Notes: a model not told the origin generated them from the letters alone. A stretch of 9,531 nt of DNA from an uncultured Gemmatimonadota bacterium (GCA_946478895.1 CAMLDY010000096.1:1-9531); one strand, 5' to 3'; positions 1 through 7,450 are shown, counted from the first letter of the stretch. Numbers and translations: made by a program.

Positions 1-2013
1 TCGCCAGGTCTGATTGTCCCGATTGATGTCCGGAAAAAGATTGTCGGGATCGATTACGACGCTCGTGATCTTCGGCGATGTCGCGACGCGCACCACGTAG
101 CGTCGCGCACCAGTCAACCAGACGTCAACCGGCAGCGTCAGACGCTGAGTCGCGCCGCCCGCGCGCGTGATCGCGAGCTCCACCGGCATCGGCGCGAGCC
201 CGCGGTCTTCTACAGTGATCGCCGTCGAACCACCCTCAGTCTCGACCGACGCGATCGCCTGATCCAGCGGCCAGGGCTCGTAGAACCAGGTCGTCCAGAA
301 CCAGTCCAGATTGCGGCCCGCGACATCGCTCATCGTATTGAAGAAGTCATACGGGTATGGATGCTTGCCGACCCACCGGCGGCCGTACTCGCGAAACGCG
401 CGGTGGAACGTCTGCTCGCCAAGCAATCCACGCAACGCGGCGAGCGCCGCCGCGGTCTTGTCGTAGTACATGATGAAATACCATTCCTGCGGATACAGAT
501 CGCCGGGCCACATCAACGTCATGTCATGACCGCCGCGCGCGGCGTCGGTGTACAACGTGCGCTGACCCGGCTCGGAGTCGCCGGGCCGACCCCCGCTGCG
601 CGGCTCGCCGTAAAGGTTGCGCATCCCCTGAGCGACGTCGTACTGCGTGAAGCCCTCGTCCATCCACGGATGGCGAGTCTCGTTCGATCCGACCTGCATC
701 GGGAACCACATGTGACCGGTCTCGTGCATGAGATCGCCGGCGAGTGACAACGTATCCGCCCACGGCTGCATCACCGTCAGCATCGGATACTCCATCCCGC
801 CGCTGTCCAGCACTCCTTCGACCGACGTCATCGTCGGCCACGGATAAGGCCATAGATAGAGCGAATGCTGCTCGACGGCGTCACGCGTGAACCGCGCGCC
901 CCCGAGTGCCCACGCGGCCGCGGCAGCAGTGCGGCGATAGAAGCTGTAGATGTTCACGGTGTCGGCCGTGCCCGCGGCGCTGCCGTGCACGAGAGCACGA
1001 GTCGCATCCCAGACGTACTGATCGCTCGTCCCCCACGCGAAATCCCGCACCGCCGGGGCGACGAAGTGCCAGGTCACCGTCCCTGCCGTGCCCGCTTCGA
1101 ACGACGTCCCCGGTTCCACGACGTGCACGACCGCGCCCGTGCGGCGCGCATCGGCGAGCTTGGCGCGCGTCGCTGCAGTGAGAATCTCGTCACCGTTCAC
1201 CAGCGAACCGGTAGCGCCTATCACCCAATTGCGTGGCACCGTAAGTCGCACGTCGTAATCGGCGTGATCCATATAGAACTCGGCCTCGAGCAGATACGGA
1301 TCCGCGACCCAGCCATGCACGTCATCGTAGACCGCGACCTGCGGATACCAATACCCCATGAAATACAACCGATGTCCCTCGCGGCCCTGCCGTCCATCAC
1401 TCGGCGACTCCGGCGGCACGTACGACCAGCCGAGCTCTAGCGATACACTGTCGTGGGGCATGAGCGGTGAAGCGAGCGGGAGCCACATCACAGCTCCGTT
1501 CACCGTGTAGCCACCTTCGTCGTTGAGACGCTGATTCGCGACGTCGGTGATCGGCACCGCGTTGGTCCCAACGGGCCGCGGCGGGATCACCCGTCCATTC
1601 GCAACGACCCGATCGAGCGCCACGCCGCCGGTTATTGGCGCTGCCTGTCGTCGTGGATTTCCCGCGGCGAACGCGTTCTGGCGGAGGTGGATGGCGAGTC
1701 GCCGCAGGGTATCCGGCGAATTATTGAGGTAGACCACGCGCTCGTGCCCGGTGACGCGATCGGTGGCGGAATCGAGCTGCGCTTCGATCGAGTAACGTGC
1801 GTGTTGCACCCAGTAGCTGGCGCCCGGACGGCCAGACCGGGTGCGCGTGCCTCGCGCAACGGCGGCGGCAAAATCAGCGGAAGGGTATACCGGTCCGGGC
1901 ACCGGCCGAGCAACCGATGCAGCGGATGGCGGAAGCGGGGCTGAGCTCGGAGCACGCACGCAGCCGAGCAGGCCGAGTGCAGTAACAACCCGCAGACAGG
2001 AGATGAGTCGCAT
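1..2013 (-). CDS. M1-family zinc metallopeptidase, exported lipoprotein (3' end cut by window)
   Basis: Translating the minus strand from the ATG at 2013 gives 671 uninterrupted codons to the window edge. Seen: an N-terminal hydrophobic stretch with a lipobox-like GLLGC, so Cys18 is the likely lipidated residue. The substrate-binding GGMEY motif is at about residues 405-409, zinc motif HETGH at 430-434, and the third zinc ligand Glu at 453 in NETRHPWMDEG, exactly 18 residues after the second His. A Tyr-Tyr-Asp-Lys segment near 516-519 matches the place of the family's transition-state Tyr. A WFY-containing segment near 565-577 leads into an Ig-like C-terminal region; only the last residues appear to be missing. 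Family knowledge: M1 enzymes are aminopeptidases that trim peptides from the N-terminus. Inferred site: outer membrane or periplasmic face. The start is set by the signal peptide; no Shine-Dalgarno sequence precedes it and no in-frame upstream ATG was seen. It is divergent from the barrel-protein gene, 93 bp away. Confidence 0.93.
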   Translation of the reverse strand, partial: MRLISCLRVVTALGLLGCVRAPSSAPLPPSAASVARPVPGPVYPSADFAAAVARGTRTRSGRPGASYWVQHARYSIEAQLDSATDRVTGHERVVYLNNSPDTLRRLAIHLRQNAFAAGNPRRQAAPITGGVALDRVVANGRVIPPRPVGTNAVPITDVANQRLNDEGGYTVNGAVMWLPLASPLMPHDSVSLELGWSYVPPESPSDGRQGREGHRLYFMGYWYPQVAVYDDVHGWVADPYLLEAEFYMDHADYDVRLTVPRNWVIGATGSLVNGDEILTAATRAKLADARRTGAVVHVVEPGTSFEAGTAGTVTWHFVAPAVRDFAWGTSDQYVWDATRALVHGSAAGTADTVNIYSFYRRTAAAAAWALGGARFTRDAVEQHSLYLWPYPWPTMTSVEGVLDSGGMEYPMLTVMQPWADTLSLAGDLMHETGHMWFPMQVGSNETRHPWMDEGFTQYDVAQGMRNLYGEPRSGGRPGDSEPGQRTLYTDAARGGHDMTLMWPGDLYPQEWYFIMYYDKTAAALAALRGLLGEQTFHRAFREYGRRWVGKHPYPYDFFNTMSDVAGRNLDWFWTTWFYEPWPLDQAIASVETEGGSTAITVEDRGLAPMPVELAITRAGGATQRLTLPVDVWLTGARRYVVRVATSPKITSVVIDPDNLFPDINRDNQTWR

Positions 2014-2068
2014 GGAGGAAATATGCGTAAATTGCGAGACGCGCCGCGCCCCAACTATTCGGCCGTCT

Positions 2069-2085
2069 GCCTTGTCTAACAAGGC
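2069..2085. promoter_or_regulatory. Perfect palindrome GCCTTGT-CTA-ACAAGGC between divergent genes
   Basis: Two 7-bp arms separated by 3 bp form an exact inverted repeat in the 93-bp gap between the M1 peptidase start (2013) and the barrel-protein start (2107). It ends 21 nt before the barrel-protein ATG. This is the usual form and place of a dimeric repressor or activator site that could govern both genes. Read as RNA it could instead be a short stem with a 3-nt loop in the barrel-protein leader. No regulator gene lies in the window to name a binding protein. Upstream of it, TTGCGA (2032-2037) and TATTCG (2056-2061), 18 bp apart, make a weak sigma-70-like pair for the plus-strand gene. I would not rely on that pair. 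Confidence 0.5.
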
Positions 2086-2106
2086 TGTCGTCACCTCAGA
2101 CCATTC

Positions 2107-4635
2107 ATGTTCAAAGCTCGATCTATTTCTGGCGGAACGCCTCGCGCGCTCGAGCGCTGGCGCACCGCAGCAGTTTTCGCATTGATTCTGCTCTTCGGTT
2201 TTACCAGTCCGACCTGGGCACAATCAACCACCGACTCCACCACACGCGCGGCAACCAGCGGAGGCGAGATCCGCGGCCGCATTGTCGGCCTTGGCACCGC
2301 GCAGCCGATCACGACCGGGTCGATCAGCGTGCTCCGCGCCAGTGATTCCAGTGTCGTCACTGCCGCAAACCCTGAATCCGACGGCTCCTTTCACATTGCC
2401 GGCATCAAGCCCGGCCGATACTCCGTTCGCGTTCGGGCGTTGGGCTTCGCGCCGCTCGTCAGATCCGATGTGACAATCTCCGCCGAGCAGCCGGTCGCCG
2501 ATCTGGGGACACTCACGCTGTCGGAATTCGCAGTCAAGCTCGAGAGCCAGACGGTTACGGGCGAGCGTCCCGATGTCGCGCTGTCACCGGACCGCAACAG
2601 CTACAGTACGAAGAACATGACTACCGCGAGCGGAGGAACGGCCGTCGATGTATTGCGCAACGTTCCTTCGGTCGAGGTCGATGGCAACAACAACGTGACG
2701 CTCCGCGGCAACTCCAACGTCAAGGTTCAGATCAATGGTCGCGCATCGCCGCTCAGTGGCGAGCAGCTCGCTCAGTTCCTCGCCCAGATTCCGGCCAGCA
2801 CGGTGACGCGTGTAGAGGTCGCGACCAATCCGTCGGCGAAGAACGATCCGGAAGGATCGGCGGGGATCATCAACATCATCCTGAACCAGCAGGCTGACCT
2901 CGGCCTGAGTGGCGGCTTCAACGCCGGCACGGGGACCACCGGCCAGGTGAACACCTCCGGCAACATCGGCCGCCAATCGGGCCCGCTCACGCTTTATCTC
3001 TCGGCGAGCCTGTATCGGGATCACCGCACCCGGAGCGGATCGTCGAATCGCACCAATCTCGCGATTCCCGTCCCCGCTTTCGTCGAGTCGAATTCGGAGG
3101 GCACGTCGGTGCCGCGCTGGAACAGCTTGATGTTTCGATCCGAGTACAAGCTCACCGAGAACGACGCGCTGTCCCTCGACGCAATGGCTTCAGGTGGTCG
3201 ATTCGCGAGCCAGAACAGCGCGTTTTACAGCGACCTCGACGCCGACCGCGAGGTAATTGGACTGTTCAATCAGTACAGCGATCAGGTCTGGCGCAGCGTG
3301 TCCCGGGATTTCACCCTCGGGTATCATCGCACCGCCGGCCCTTCGGTGACGATACTTTCGACCGAGCTGCGCTATTCGAACAACACGAACTCCAGCGACA
3401 ACAATCTGTTCGGGGTTCTGGTACAGGCGGACACTTCGACGGGATCGCAGTTGCCGCCTCGCGAGCGCGACGCATCTCGGCAAAGCATGCCGTCGTGGAA
3501 TCTCCAGACCGACTATACGCATCCGTTCGGAGCGAAGACGAAGCTGGAGACCGGATTCAAGGGAACCTTGCGCTCCAACGCAGAGAATTCGAGCGTCACA
3601 GTTCTCGACCCGGCGAGCGGCGACTACACTGCCGACCCGAGCCGCGCCAACATCTTCGACTATCACGAGCGGATCGGCGCGATCTACGGCGTGCTGTCGC
3701 AGCAGGTTGGTAAGGTGCAGACCCAGGCCGGCCTGCGACTCGAAGAGGCGGCGACGCGATTCACGCTGCCGGCAATCGGTCAGGCATTCGACAATCACTA
3801 CTCGAGTGCCTACCCGAGCGCGATCCTGTCGTACAATTTCACCGACATGCGCCAGCTCAAGCTGAGCTACTCGCGCCGGGTCAGTCGTCCGAATCCGTGG
3901 CAGCTTAGCCCGATCGTGGATCGGAGCGATGCGCGCCACGAGTTCCACGGCAATCCGTCGCTTCGTCCGGAATACACCGACGCATTCGAGCTCGCGTTCC
4001 AGGACGCGCATCCGTGGGGATCGCTGCAGCTCAATCCGTATCTGCGCAGCACCAGGCACGCGGTGCGCTACATCCAGACGATCGATACCGCGGGTATCTC
4101 GGTGTCCACCTTTGATAACGTGGCGAGCACGCTCACAACCGGTGCGGATGTCAACATGACCTACCGGCACTCGGCGCTCACTTTCTTTGGCGGAGGGAGC
4201 ATCTATCACTACCGCAGTGACGCGTCCAACCTTGCCGGCAATCTTTCCGCCAATGCGTTCGTCTGGAGCTTGCGCGCGAACGCGACGCTGAAGTTCACGC
4301 CGGTGACGGATCTTCAGGCCTTCGCCAACTACCGCGCGCCTTCGGCAACCGAGGGTGGGTCACAGAGCGCTTTCGTCTTCATGAACTTCGCGCTTCGCCG
4401 CAAGCTTTGGGGCGACAAGGGGAGCGTCACGCTTCGGGTCGCGGATCCGTTCAACCTGATGACGTGGGGCTACCGAACGGCGGACGGACGAGTGATCGAG
4501 TCGAGCGAGCAGCACTTTGGGCAGCGCGGCGTATTCGTGACGCTTTCGCGAACCTTCGGTCAGCAGCTCAAGCTCCGGCCGCAGCAACAGGAAGGCGAAT
4601 CCGGCGGGCCTCCGCAACCGGGACCGCCGGGCTGA
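2107..4635 (+). CDS. TonB-dependent-receptor-type outer-membrane beta-barrel protein
   Basis: The product is 842 aa. Seen in order: a long n-region and hydrophobic core ending TWA|QS, so cleavage is likely after Ala38. Next is a carboxypeptidase-regulatory-like fold at about 53-140 (GEIRGRIVGLG, DGSFHIAGIKPGRYSVRVRALGF). A plug domain at about 155-262 has DVLRNVPSVEVDG (181-193), an LRG turn, VQINGR, and RVEVATNPSAKNDPEGSAGI (ends near 254). The rest is a long aromatic-alternating barrel. This order matches the outer-membrane beta-barrel family related to TonB-dependent receptors (OMP_b-brl type). Family members usually import or export large ligands using TonB energy; the substrate here is unknown and no clear TonB box was seen. 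After the last predicted strand (GVFVTLSRTFGQQLKL) a Gln/Gly/Pro-rich tail of roughly 20 residues follows, whereas many barrels end on an aromatic residue. The start is the only Met before the signal peptide; no Shine-Dalgarno is visible. The next gene follows after 59 nt. Confidence 0.92.
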   Translation: MFKARSISGGTPRALERWRTAAVFALILLFGFTSPTWAQSTTDSTTRAATSGGEIRGRIVGLGTAQPITTGSISVLRASDSSVVTAANPESDGSFHIAGIKPGRYSVRVRALGFAPLVRSDVTISAEQPVADLGTLTLSEFAVKLESQTVTGERPDVALSPDRNSYSTKNMTTASGGTAVDVLRNVPSVEVDGNNNVTLRGNSNVKVQINGRASPLSGEQLAQFLAQIPASTVTRVEVATNPSAKNDPEGSAGIINIILNQQADLGLSGGFNAGTGTTGQVNTSGNIGRQSGPLTLYLSASLYRDHRTRSGSSNRTNLAIPVPAFVESNSEGTSVPRWNSLMFRSEYKLTENDALSLDAMASGGRFASQNSAFYSDLDADREVIGLFNQYSDQVWRSVSRDFTLGYHRTAGPSVTILSTELRYSNNTNSSDNNLFGVLVQADTSTGSQLPPRERDASRQSMPSWNLQTDYTHPFGAKTKLETGFKGTLRSNAENSSVTVLDPASGDYTADPSRANIFDYHERIGAIYGVLSQQVGKVQTQAGLRLEEAATRFTLPAIGQAFDNHYSSAYPSAILSYNFTDMRQLKLSYSRRVSRPNPWQLSPIVDRSDARHEFHGNPSLRPEYTDAFELAFQDAHPWGSLQLNPYLRSTRHAVRYIQTIDTAGISVSTFDNVASTLTTGADVNMTYRHSALTFFGGGSIYHYRSDASNLAGNLSANAFVWSLRANATLKFTPVTDLQAFANYRAPSATEGGSQSAFVFMNFALRRKLWGDKGSVTLRVADPFNLMTWGYRTADGRVIESSEQHFGQRGVFVTLSRTFGQQLKLRPQQQEGESGGPPQPGPPG

Positions 4636-4653
4636 TCGCCAGCATTGATTAGT

Positions 4654-4677
4654 GCCAATCTGAGGTCGCATATTGGC
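4654..4677. promoter_or_regulatory. Weak inverted repeat GCCAAT/ATTGGC and possible promoter in intergenic gap
   Basis: In the 59-nt gap after the barrel-protein gene, GCCAAT (4654-4659) is mirrored by ATTGGC (4672-4677) across 12 nt. The stem is short and has no following T-run, so it is a poor terminator. The same stretch holds TTGATT (4645-4650) and CATATT (4669-4674) 18 bp apart, each matching 4 of 6 bases of the sigma-70 consensus, about 20 nt before the next ATG. Either an internal promoter or chance is possible. Confidence 0.22.
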
Positions 4678-4694
4678 GTGAAATACTTCTTTGT

Positions 4695-5300
4695 ATGATG
4701 TTCTTCAGATCTGCAGCGTTGCTGACCACAATCGCGATCCCCGTCGGCCTGGCCGCACAGGACCTCACGGAGCACCCGTCGCCAAACCTCCCGCCGGGTT
4801 TCTCGGCGCCGGAGCTCGCGGGCCGATACCTGCGCGGGTCGAGCCACGACTATGGCTCGCCTTCACTGGGCGTCGCGTACCAGTACGAATCTCCACTGGC
4901 CCCCCGCGACTCCAGTTTCGGAACCCTCTACCTCTATCAGCGCGGCGAAGATGATCGCGGACTCACTGCGGATAGTCTGCTCGCGCTTTCCGCGGCCGTA
5001 TTCAAGGAGGGCCTGGAAACAATGCGGCGCCGTGGCGATTACGATGAGTATCACGTGACGTCCGAGGGTCCGGATACCGTCACCGTGAGTCAGGGGTGGA
5101 AGATTCCAGGGTACCGGGTCGCCTACACGTATCACCGCAAATCCGTTTCGGCGCTGTCCTTCTTCTATCTCTACGTGGCGGGAAATACGCTGCTCAAAGT
5201 GCGCGCAACGACCACCGCAAGCAGGGCGAGCACGACTGACCTTCCCGACTTCGCGCACGAGGTTGTGGAGCTCTCAGCGAGGAAGGCGCCACACACCTAG
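4695..5300 (+). CDS. Small exported protein of unknown function (201 aa)
   Basis: I do not recognise this family. Seen: a clear Sec signal peptide (MMFFRS followed by a hydrophobic core) ending LAA|QD, cleavage likely after Ala21, leaving a mature protein of about 180 residues with no further membrane segment. The mature part has a Gly/Tyr-rich first half (GVAYQYESP, GTLYLYQRGEDD), a short helix-like stretch (ADSLLALSAAVFKEGLETM), then beta-like segments (YRVAYTYHR, SFFYLYVAGNTLLKVRATT) and a helical end (LPDFAHEVVEL). It has no cysteines, so it is neither a lipoprotein nor disulfide-bonded. The pattern suggests a small alpha/beta periplasmic protein; this is inference from the composition only. 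Two Met codons in tandem begin the frame and no Shine-Dalgarno precedes them. It lies 59 nt after the barrel-protein gene and 33 nt before the DUF4350/DUF6624 gene on the same strand, so co-transcription is plausible. Confidence 0.8.
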   Translation: MMFFRSAALLTTIAIPVGLAAQDLTEHPSPNLPPGFSAPELAGRYLRGSSHDYGSPSLGVAYQYESPLAPRDSSFGTLYLYQRGEDDRGLTADSLLALSAAVFKEGLETMRRRGDYDEYHVTSEGPDTVTVSQGWKIPGYRVAYTYHRKSVSALSFFYLYVAGNTLLKVRATTTASRASTTDLPDFAHEVVELSARKAPHT

Positions 5301-5333
5301 CACGATGGGTGTCGTCGAAGTGGGGACCGGACC

Positions 5334-6851
5334 ATGAATACGAGAGCAGTCGTTTCACGCTCGCTGATTACGGCGATCCGTTGCATTGGCGTCGCGTTGT
5401 GCGCGCCATCACTTAACGCTCAGCAGGTCGCCGACACTGCTTTTCAGCCTCGACTCGGCGCTCCCGTTTTTGCGGCCGGCCAGGGTCCGCTGGTGCTGAT
5501 CGACGAAGCGCACCACAACTTCCACACCGCCGAGGGAAGGTACTCGCCGTTCGCGCGCCTGCTGCGCCGCGACGGTTACGTGATTCGTCCGTCCAGATCC
5601 CGGTTCGACGCGGAGTCGCTCGAGCCGGCGAAGGTGCTCGTCATCGCCAACGCGCTGGCCGCGGCGAACGAGACCAACTGGACGGTTCCAACTCCATCCG
5701 CCTTCGACGCGGCGGAGATCCGCGCTGTGCACGAGTGGGTCGAGGATGGTGGCTCGCTGCTGCTGATCGCCGATCACCTGCCGTTCGGTGGTGCGGCCGC
5801 TCAACTCGCGGCCAGCTTTGGAGTCGATTTTTCGAACGGCTTCGTCCTCGACACGTCGATAACGCGCGGGCTGATCACCTTCCGCCGCACCGACGGAACG
5901 CTCGCTTCCAATTCGATCACCACCGGGCGGAGCGCTGCGGAGCGCATCGATTCCATCACCACTTTCACCGGTCAGGGCTTTCGTCTCGAGACGGGCGGCG
6001 CGCCGGTCTTGACCATTCCCGCGGGTTGGGTGCTCTATACTCCCGACACCGCGTGGCGCTTCTCGAGTGCAACGCCGAGGAAATCTGCTGAGGGATTGTT
6101 GCAGGGTGCGGTGCTGCGGGTCGGCAAAGGACGCGTTGCAGTCTTCGGCGAAGCCGCGATGTTCTCGGCACAGGTTGCTGGTCCTGCTCGCCGGCCGATG
6201 GGGTTCAACGCGCCCGAAGCCGCGCAGAACGCGCAATTCGTGTTGAACCTGCTGCATTGGCTGACAGGACTGCTGGGAGATCCGGCGATTCCAGCGATTT
6301 CAGCAGCACAGCCGGCGCTCGACACTGCGCTTCGCAACGAGCTGCTCCGTCTCGGCGAAGAAGATCAGAACGGCCGCGAAGATCTGATGACCGCTGTCGC
6401 GCGCAAAGACACGGCAACGCTGTTCCGGTTCATGCGCGCCGACAGCTCTCATACCCGGCGGCTTCAGCAGATCGTCGTCCGATACGGCTGGCCGACATCC
6501 GCGCTGGTCGGTCGCGAGGCGGTAACTGCAGCGTGGCTGATTCTGCAGCACAGTCCCGACAACGCATGGCAGGAGAAGATGCTGCCGGCGCTACAGCGCG
6601 CGGCCGCTGCGGGAGACTTCTCGCCGACCGAGCTCGCAGCGTTTACCGACAGGGTGCTGGTCCATCAGGGTAAGCCGCAACACTACGGCAATTCGTTCTC
6701 GATGAAGGACGGCCGGCTGGTTCCCGATCCGATCGACGACCTGACCGGGCTCGACGCGCGCCGCGCGGCGATAGGTTTACCACCGATGGCCGAATACGCA
6801 CGCGAGCTCGGCGATGCGTACCACGTGCCGGTGGTCTGGCCGCCGAGGTAA
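5334..6851 (+). CDS. Exported two-domain protein: GATase-1-like/DUF4350-type domain plus DUF6624
   Basis: The product is 505 aa with a signal peptide ending LNA|QQ (cleavage likely after Ala29). N-terminal domain, about 45-320: LVLIDEAHHNFH (53-64), VLVIANAL, then VHEWVEDGGSLLLIADHLPFGG, and later GRVAVFGEAAMF and a closing LNLLHWLTG. This alternating beta/alpha pattern with a surface-loop GG-LLLIAD resembles GATase-1-like or DUF4350 proteins. No catalytic Cys nucleophile was evident, so enzymatic activity is uncertain. C-terminal domain, about 330-500: EEDQ (342-345), YGWPT (384-388), QH (405-406), FTDRV (437-441), GKPQHYG (446-452) and a final RRAAIGLPPMAEYAREL. These are the hallmark segments of DUF6624, a family of unknown function. 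Family assignments are from memory of motifs, DUF6624 being the firmer one. It lies 33 nt after the 201-aa gene. Its last codons form one arm of a hairpin and it converges on the cupin gene. Confidence 0.85.
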   Translation: MNTRAVVSRSLITAIRCIGVALCAPSLNAQQVADTAFQPRLGAPVFAAGQGPLVLIDEAHHNFHTAEGRYSPFARLLRRDGYVIRPSRSRFDAESLEPAKVLVIANALAAANETNWTVPTPSAFDAAEIRAVHEWVEDGGSLLLIADHLPFGGAAAQLAASFGVDFSNGFVLDTSITRGLITFRRTDGTLASNSITTGRSAAERIDSITTFTGQGFRLETGGAPVLTIPAGWVLYTPDTAWRFSSATPRKSAEGLLQGAVLRVGKGRVAVFGEAAMFSAQVAGPARRPMGFNAPEAAQNAQFVLNLLHWLTGLLGDPAIPAISAAQPALDTALRNELLRLGEEDQNGREDLMTAVARKDTATLFRFMRADSSHTRRLQQIVVRYGWPTSALVGREAVTAAWLILQHSPDNAWQEKMLPALQRAAAAGDFSPTELAAFTDRVLVHQGKPQHYGNSFSMKDGRLVPDPIDDLTGLDARRAAIGLPPMAEYARELGDAYHVPVVWPPR

Positions 6852-6869
6852 ACGGCCAGACCACTGGCG
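6826..6869. terminator. Strong hairpin overlapping the stop codon, between convergent genes
   Basis: GTGGTCTGGCCG (6831-6842) pairs perfectly with CGGCCAGACCAC (6853-6864) across a 10-nt loop that contains the TAA stop of the 505-aa gene. The stem extends outward with a G-U pair, three Watson-Crick pairs (6827-6829 with 6866-6868) and a further U-G, to about 17 bp. Such a stem between convergent genes is best read as a two-way terminator or transcript-end barrier. No T-run follows on either strand, so it is not a textbook intrinsic terminator. It could act without a U-tract or protect the mRNA 3' end. Confidence 0.6.
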
Positions 6870-6873
6870 ATCG

Positions 6874-7326
6874 CTACTTCTTCGCCGGGCCCTTCCGCGA
6901 CGGATCGTCCGCTGCATTGACGTAGGTGAGCTGGAACGGACCGATCGCATGCACCTGCACGATGCTGTGAGTCTTCGCAATCGCGTAGTGGTGCGCGCGC
7001 GCGGGCGCTGTCGCAAATCCACCGGCGGTGAGCGTCATCGTCTTCTTCGCATCGACCTTGTCGCCCATGCCGACCGCGAACGTGCCACTAATTACGGTGA
7101 TGTGCTCGTCGGTCGGATGGAAATGCGGCGCGATGGTGTAGCCCTTGGGCATGTCGAGGCGCACCGTGAAGAGCTCGGCCTTCGAAGGATCTCCCTGCAT
7201 CACGGCCATCTTCGCGCCGGCGGGAAATACTGCCGGTGCCGGTCCCCACTTCACGCTTGGGTTCTGCGCCAGTGATACCTGGATCGGTAGTGCGGCGACA
7301 ACGAGTAAGGCTTGTAGCGAACGCAT
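6874..7326 (-). CDS. Small secreted cupin-domain protein
   Basis: The product is 150 aa from the ATG at 7326. Seen: a signal peptide ending SLA|QN (cleavage after Ala20), then a single cupin barrel. Motif 1 is HFHPTDEHITVISGTFAVG with putative metal ligands His68, His70 and Glu74 (H-x-H-x3-E). Motif 2 is around PARAHHYA with His112 or His113 as the fourth ligand. The end, VQVHAIGPFQLTYVN followed by a DDP-containing basic tail, is typical of small cupins with the same layout. Family knowledge: such proteins bind a divalent metal and range from dioxygenases and isomerases to ligand-binding proteins; the substrate cannot be read here. The reading frame stays open to an ATG at 7392, but the start at 7326 is preferred because GGAGGA lies 4 nt upstream and the signal peptide begins there. 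It is convergent with the 505-aa gene and divergent from the GH78 gene. Confidence 0.9.
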   Translation of the reverse strand: MRSLQALLVVAALPIQVSLAQNPSVKWGPAPAVFPAGAKMAVMQGDPSKAELFTVRLDMPKGYTIAPHFHPTDEHITVISGTFAVGMGDKVDAKKTMTLTAGGFATAPARAHHYAIAKTHSIVQVHAIGPFQLTYVNAADDPSRKGPAKK

Positions 7327-7330
7327 TGCT

Positions 7331-7336
7331 TCCTCC
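7331..7336 (-). promoter_or_regulatory. Shine-Dalgarno sequence of the cupin gene
   Basis: The minus strand reads GGAGGA, then AGCA, then ATG, an almost ideal ribosome binding site. It decides the start at 7326 over the longer frame from 7392. No comparable purine-rich site precedes the other complete genes. The site overlaps an 11-bp DNA palindrome, TCCACTGTGGA (7334-7344), which is too tight to fold as RNA. Confidence 0.75.
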
Positions 7337-7354
7337 ACTGTGGACGGACTGGTT

Positions 7355-7375
7355 GGAGTATACAATACACACTCC
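7355..7375 (-). promoter_or_regulatory. Probable -10 box of the cupin gene within an operator-like inverted repeat
   Basis: On the minus strand TATACT (7357-7362) matches 5 of 6 bases of the -10 consensus and lies 30 nt before the cupin ATG, giving a short leader that still contains the Shine-Dalgarno. No convincing -35 box is seen 16-18 bp upstream. The -10 box is embedded in an inverted repeat: GGAGT (7355-7359) and ACTCC (7371-7375) with 11 bp between, so a dimer bound there would cover the promoter. Both are pattern-based inferences. Confidence 0.35.
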
Positions 7376-7450
7376 GGCGACCGACGCGACATTGCAGTTC
7401 GTCCGGATTGGTTGTCCGATTCACCGGGGGATGAGGGACGGGTTATGTGA

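Noticed and set aside
3190..4209. Minus-strand open frame of 339 codons opposite the barrel-protein gene
   Set aside because: It has an Arg/Val-rich shadow composition and no motif; the plus strand encodes typical outer-membrane strands here.
4601..4630. CCGGCGG / CCGCCGG inverted repeat at the end of the barrel-protein gene, considered as a terminator
   Set aside because: It lies within coding DNA for a Gly/Pro-rich tail where such GC repeats arise easily, has a mismatch inside the stem and no T-run.
5409..6257. Minus-strand open frame of 282 codons opposite the 505-aa gene
   Set aside because: It is an antisense shadow without recognisable features; the sense frame has domain motifs throughout.
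7327..7392. Upstream ATG at 7392 as start of the cupin gene
   Set aside because: The extra 22 residues precede the signal peptide, cover the -10 box, and lack a ribosome binding site, while the ATG at 7326 has GGAGGA 4 nt upstream.
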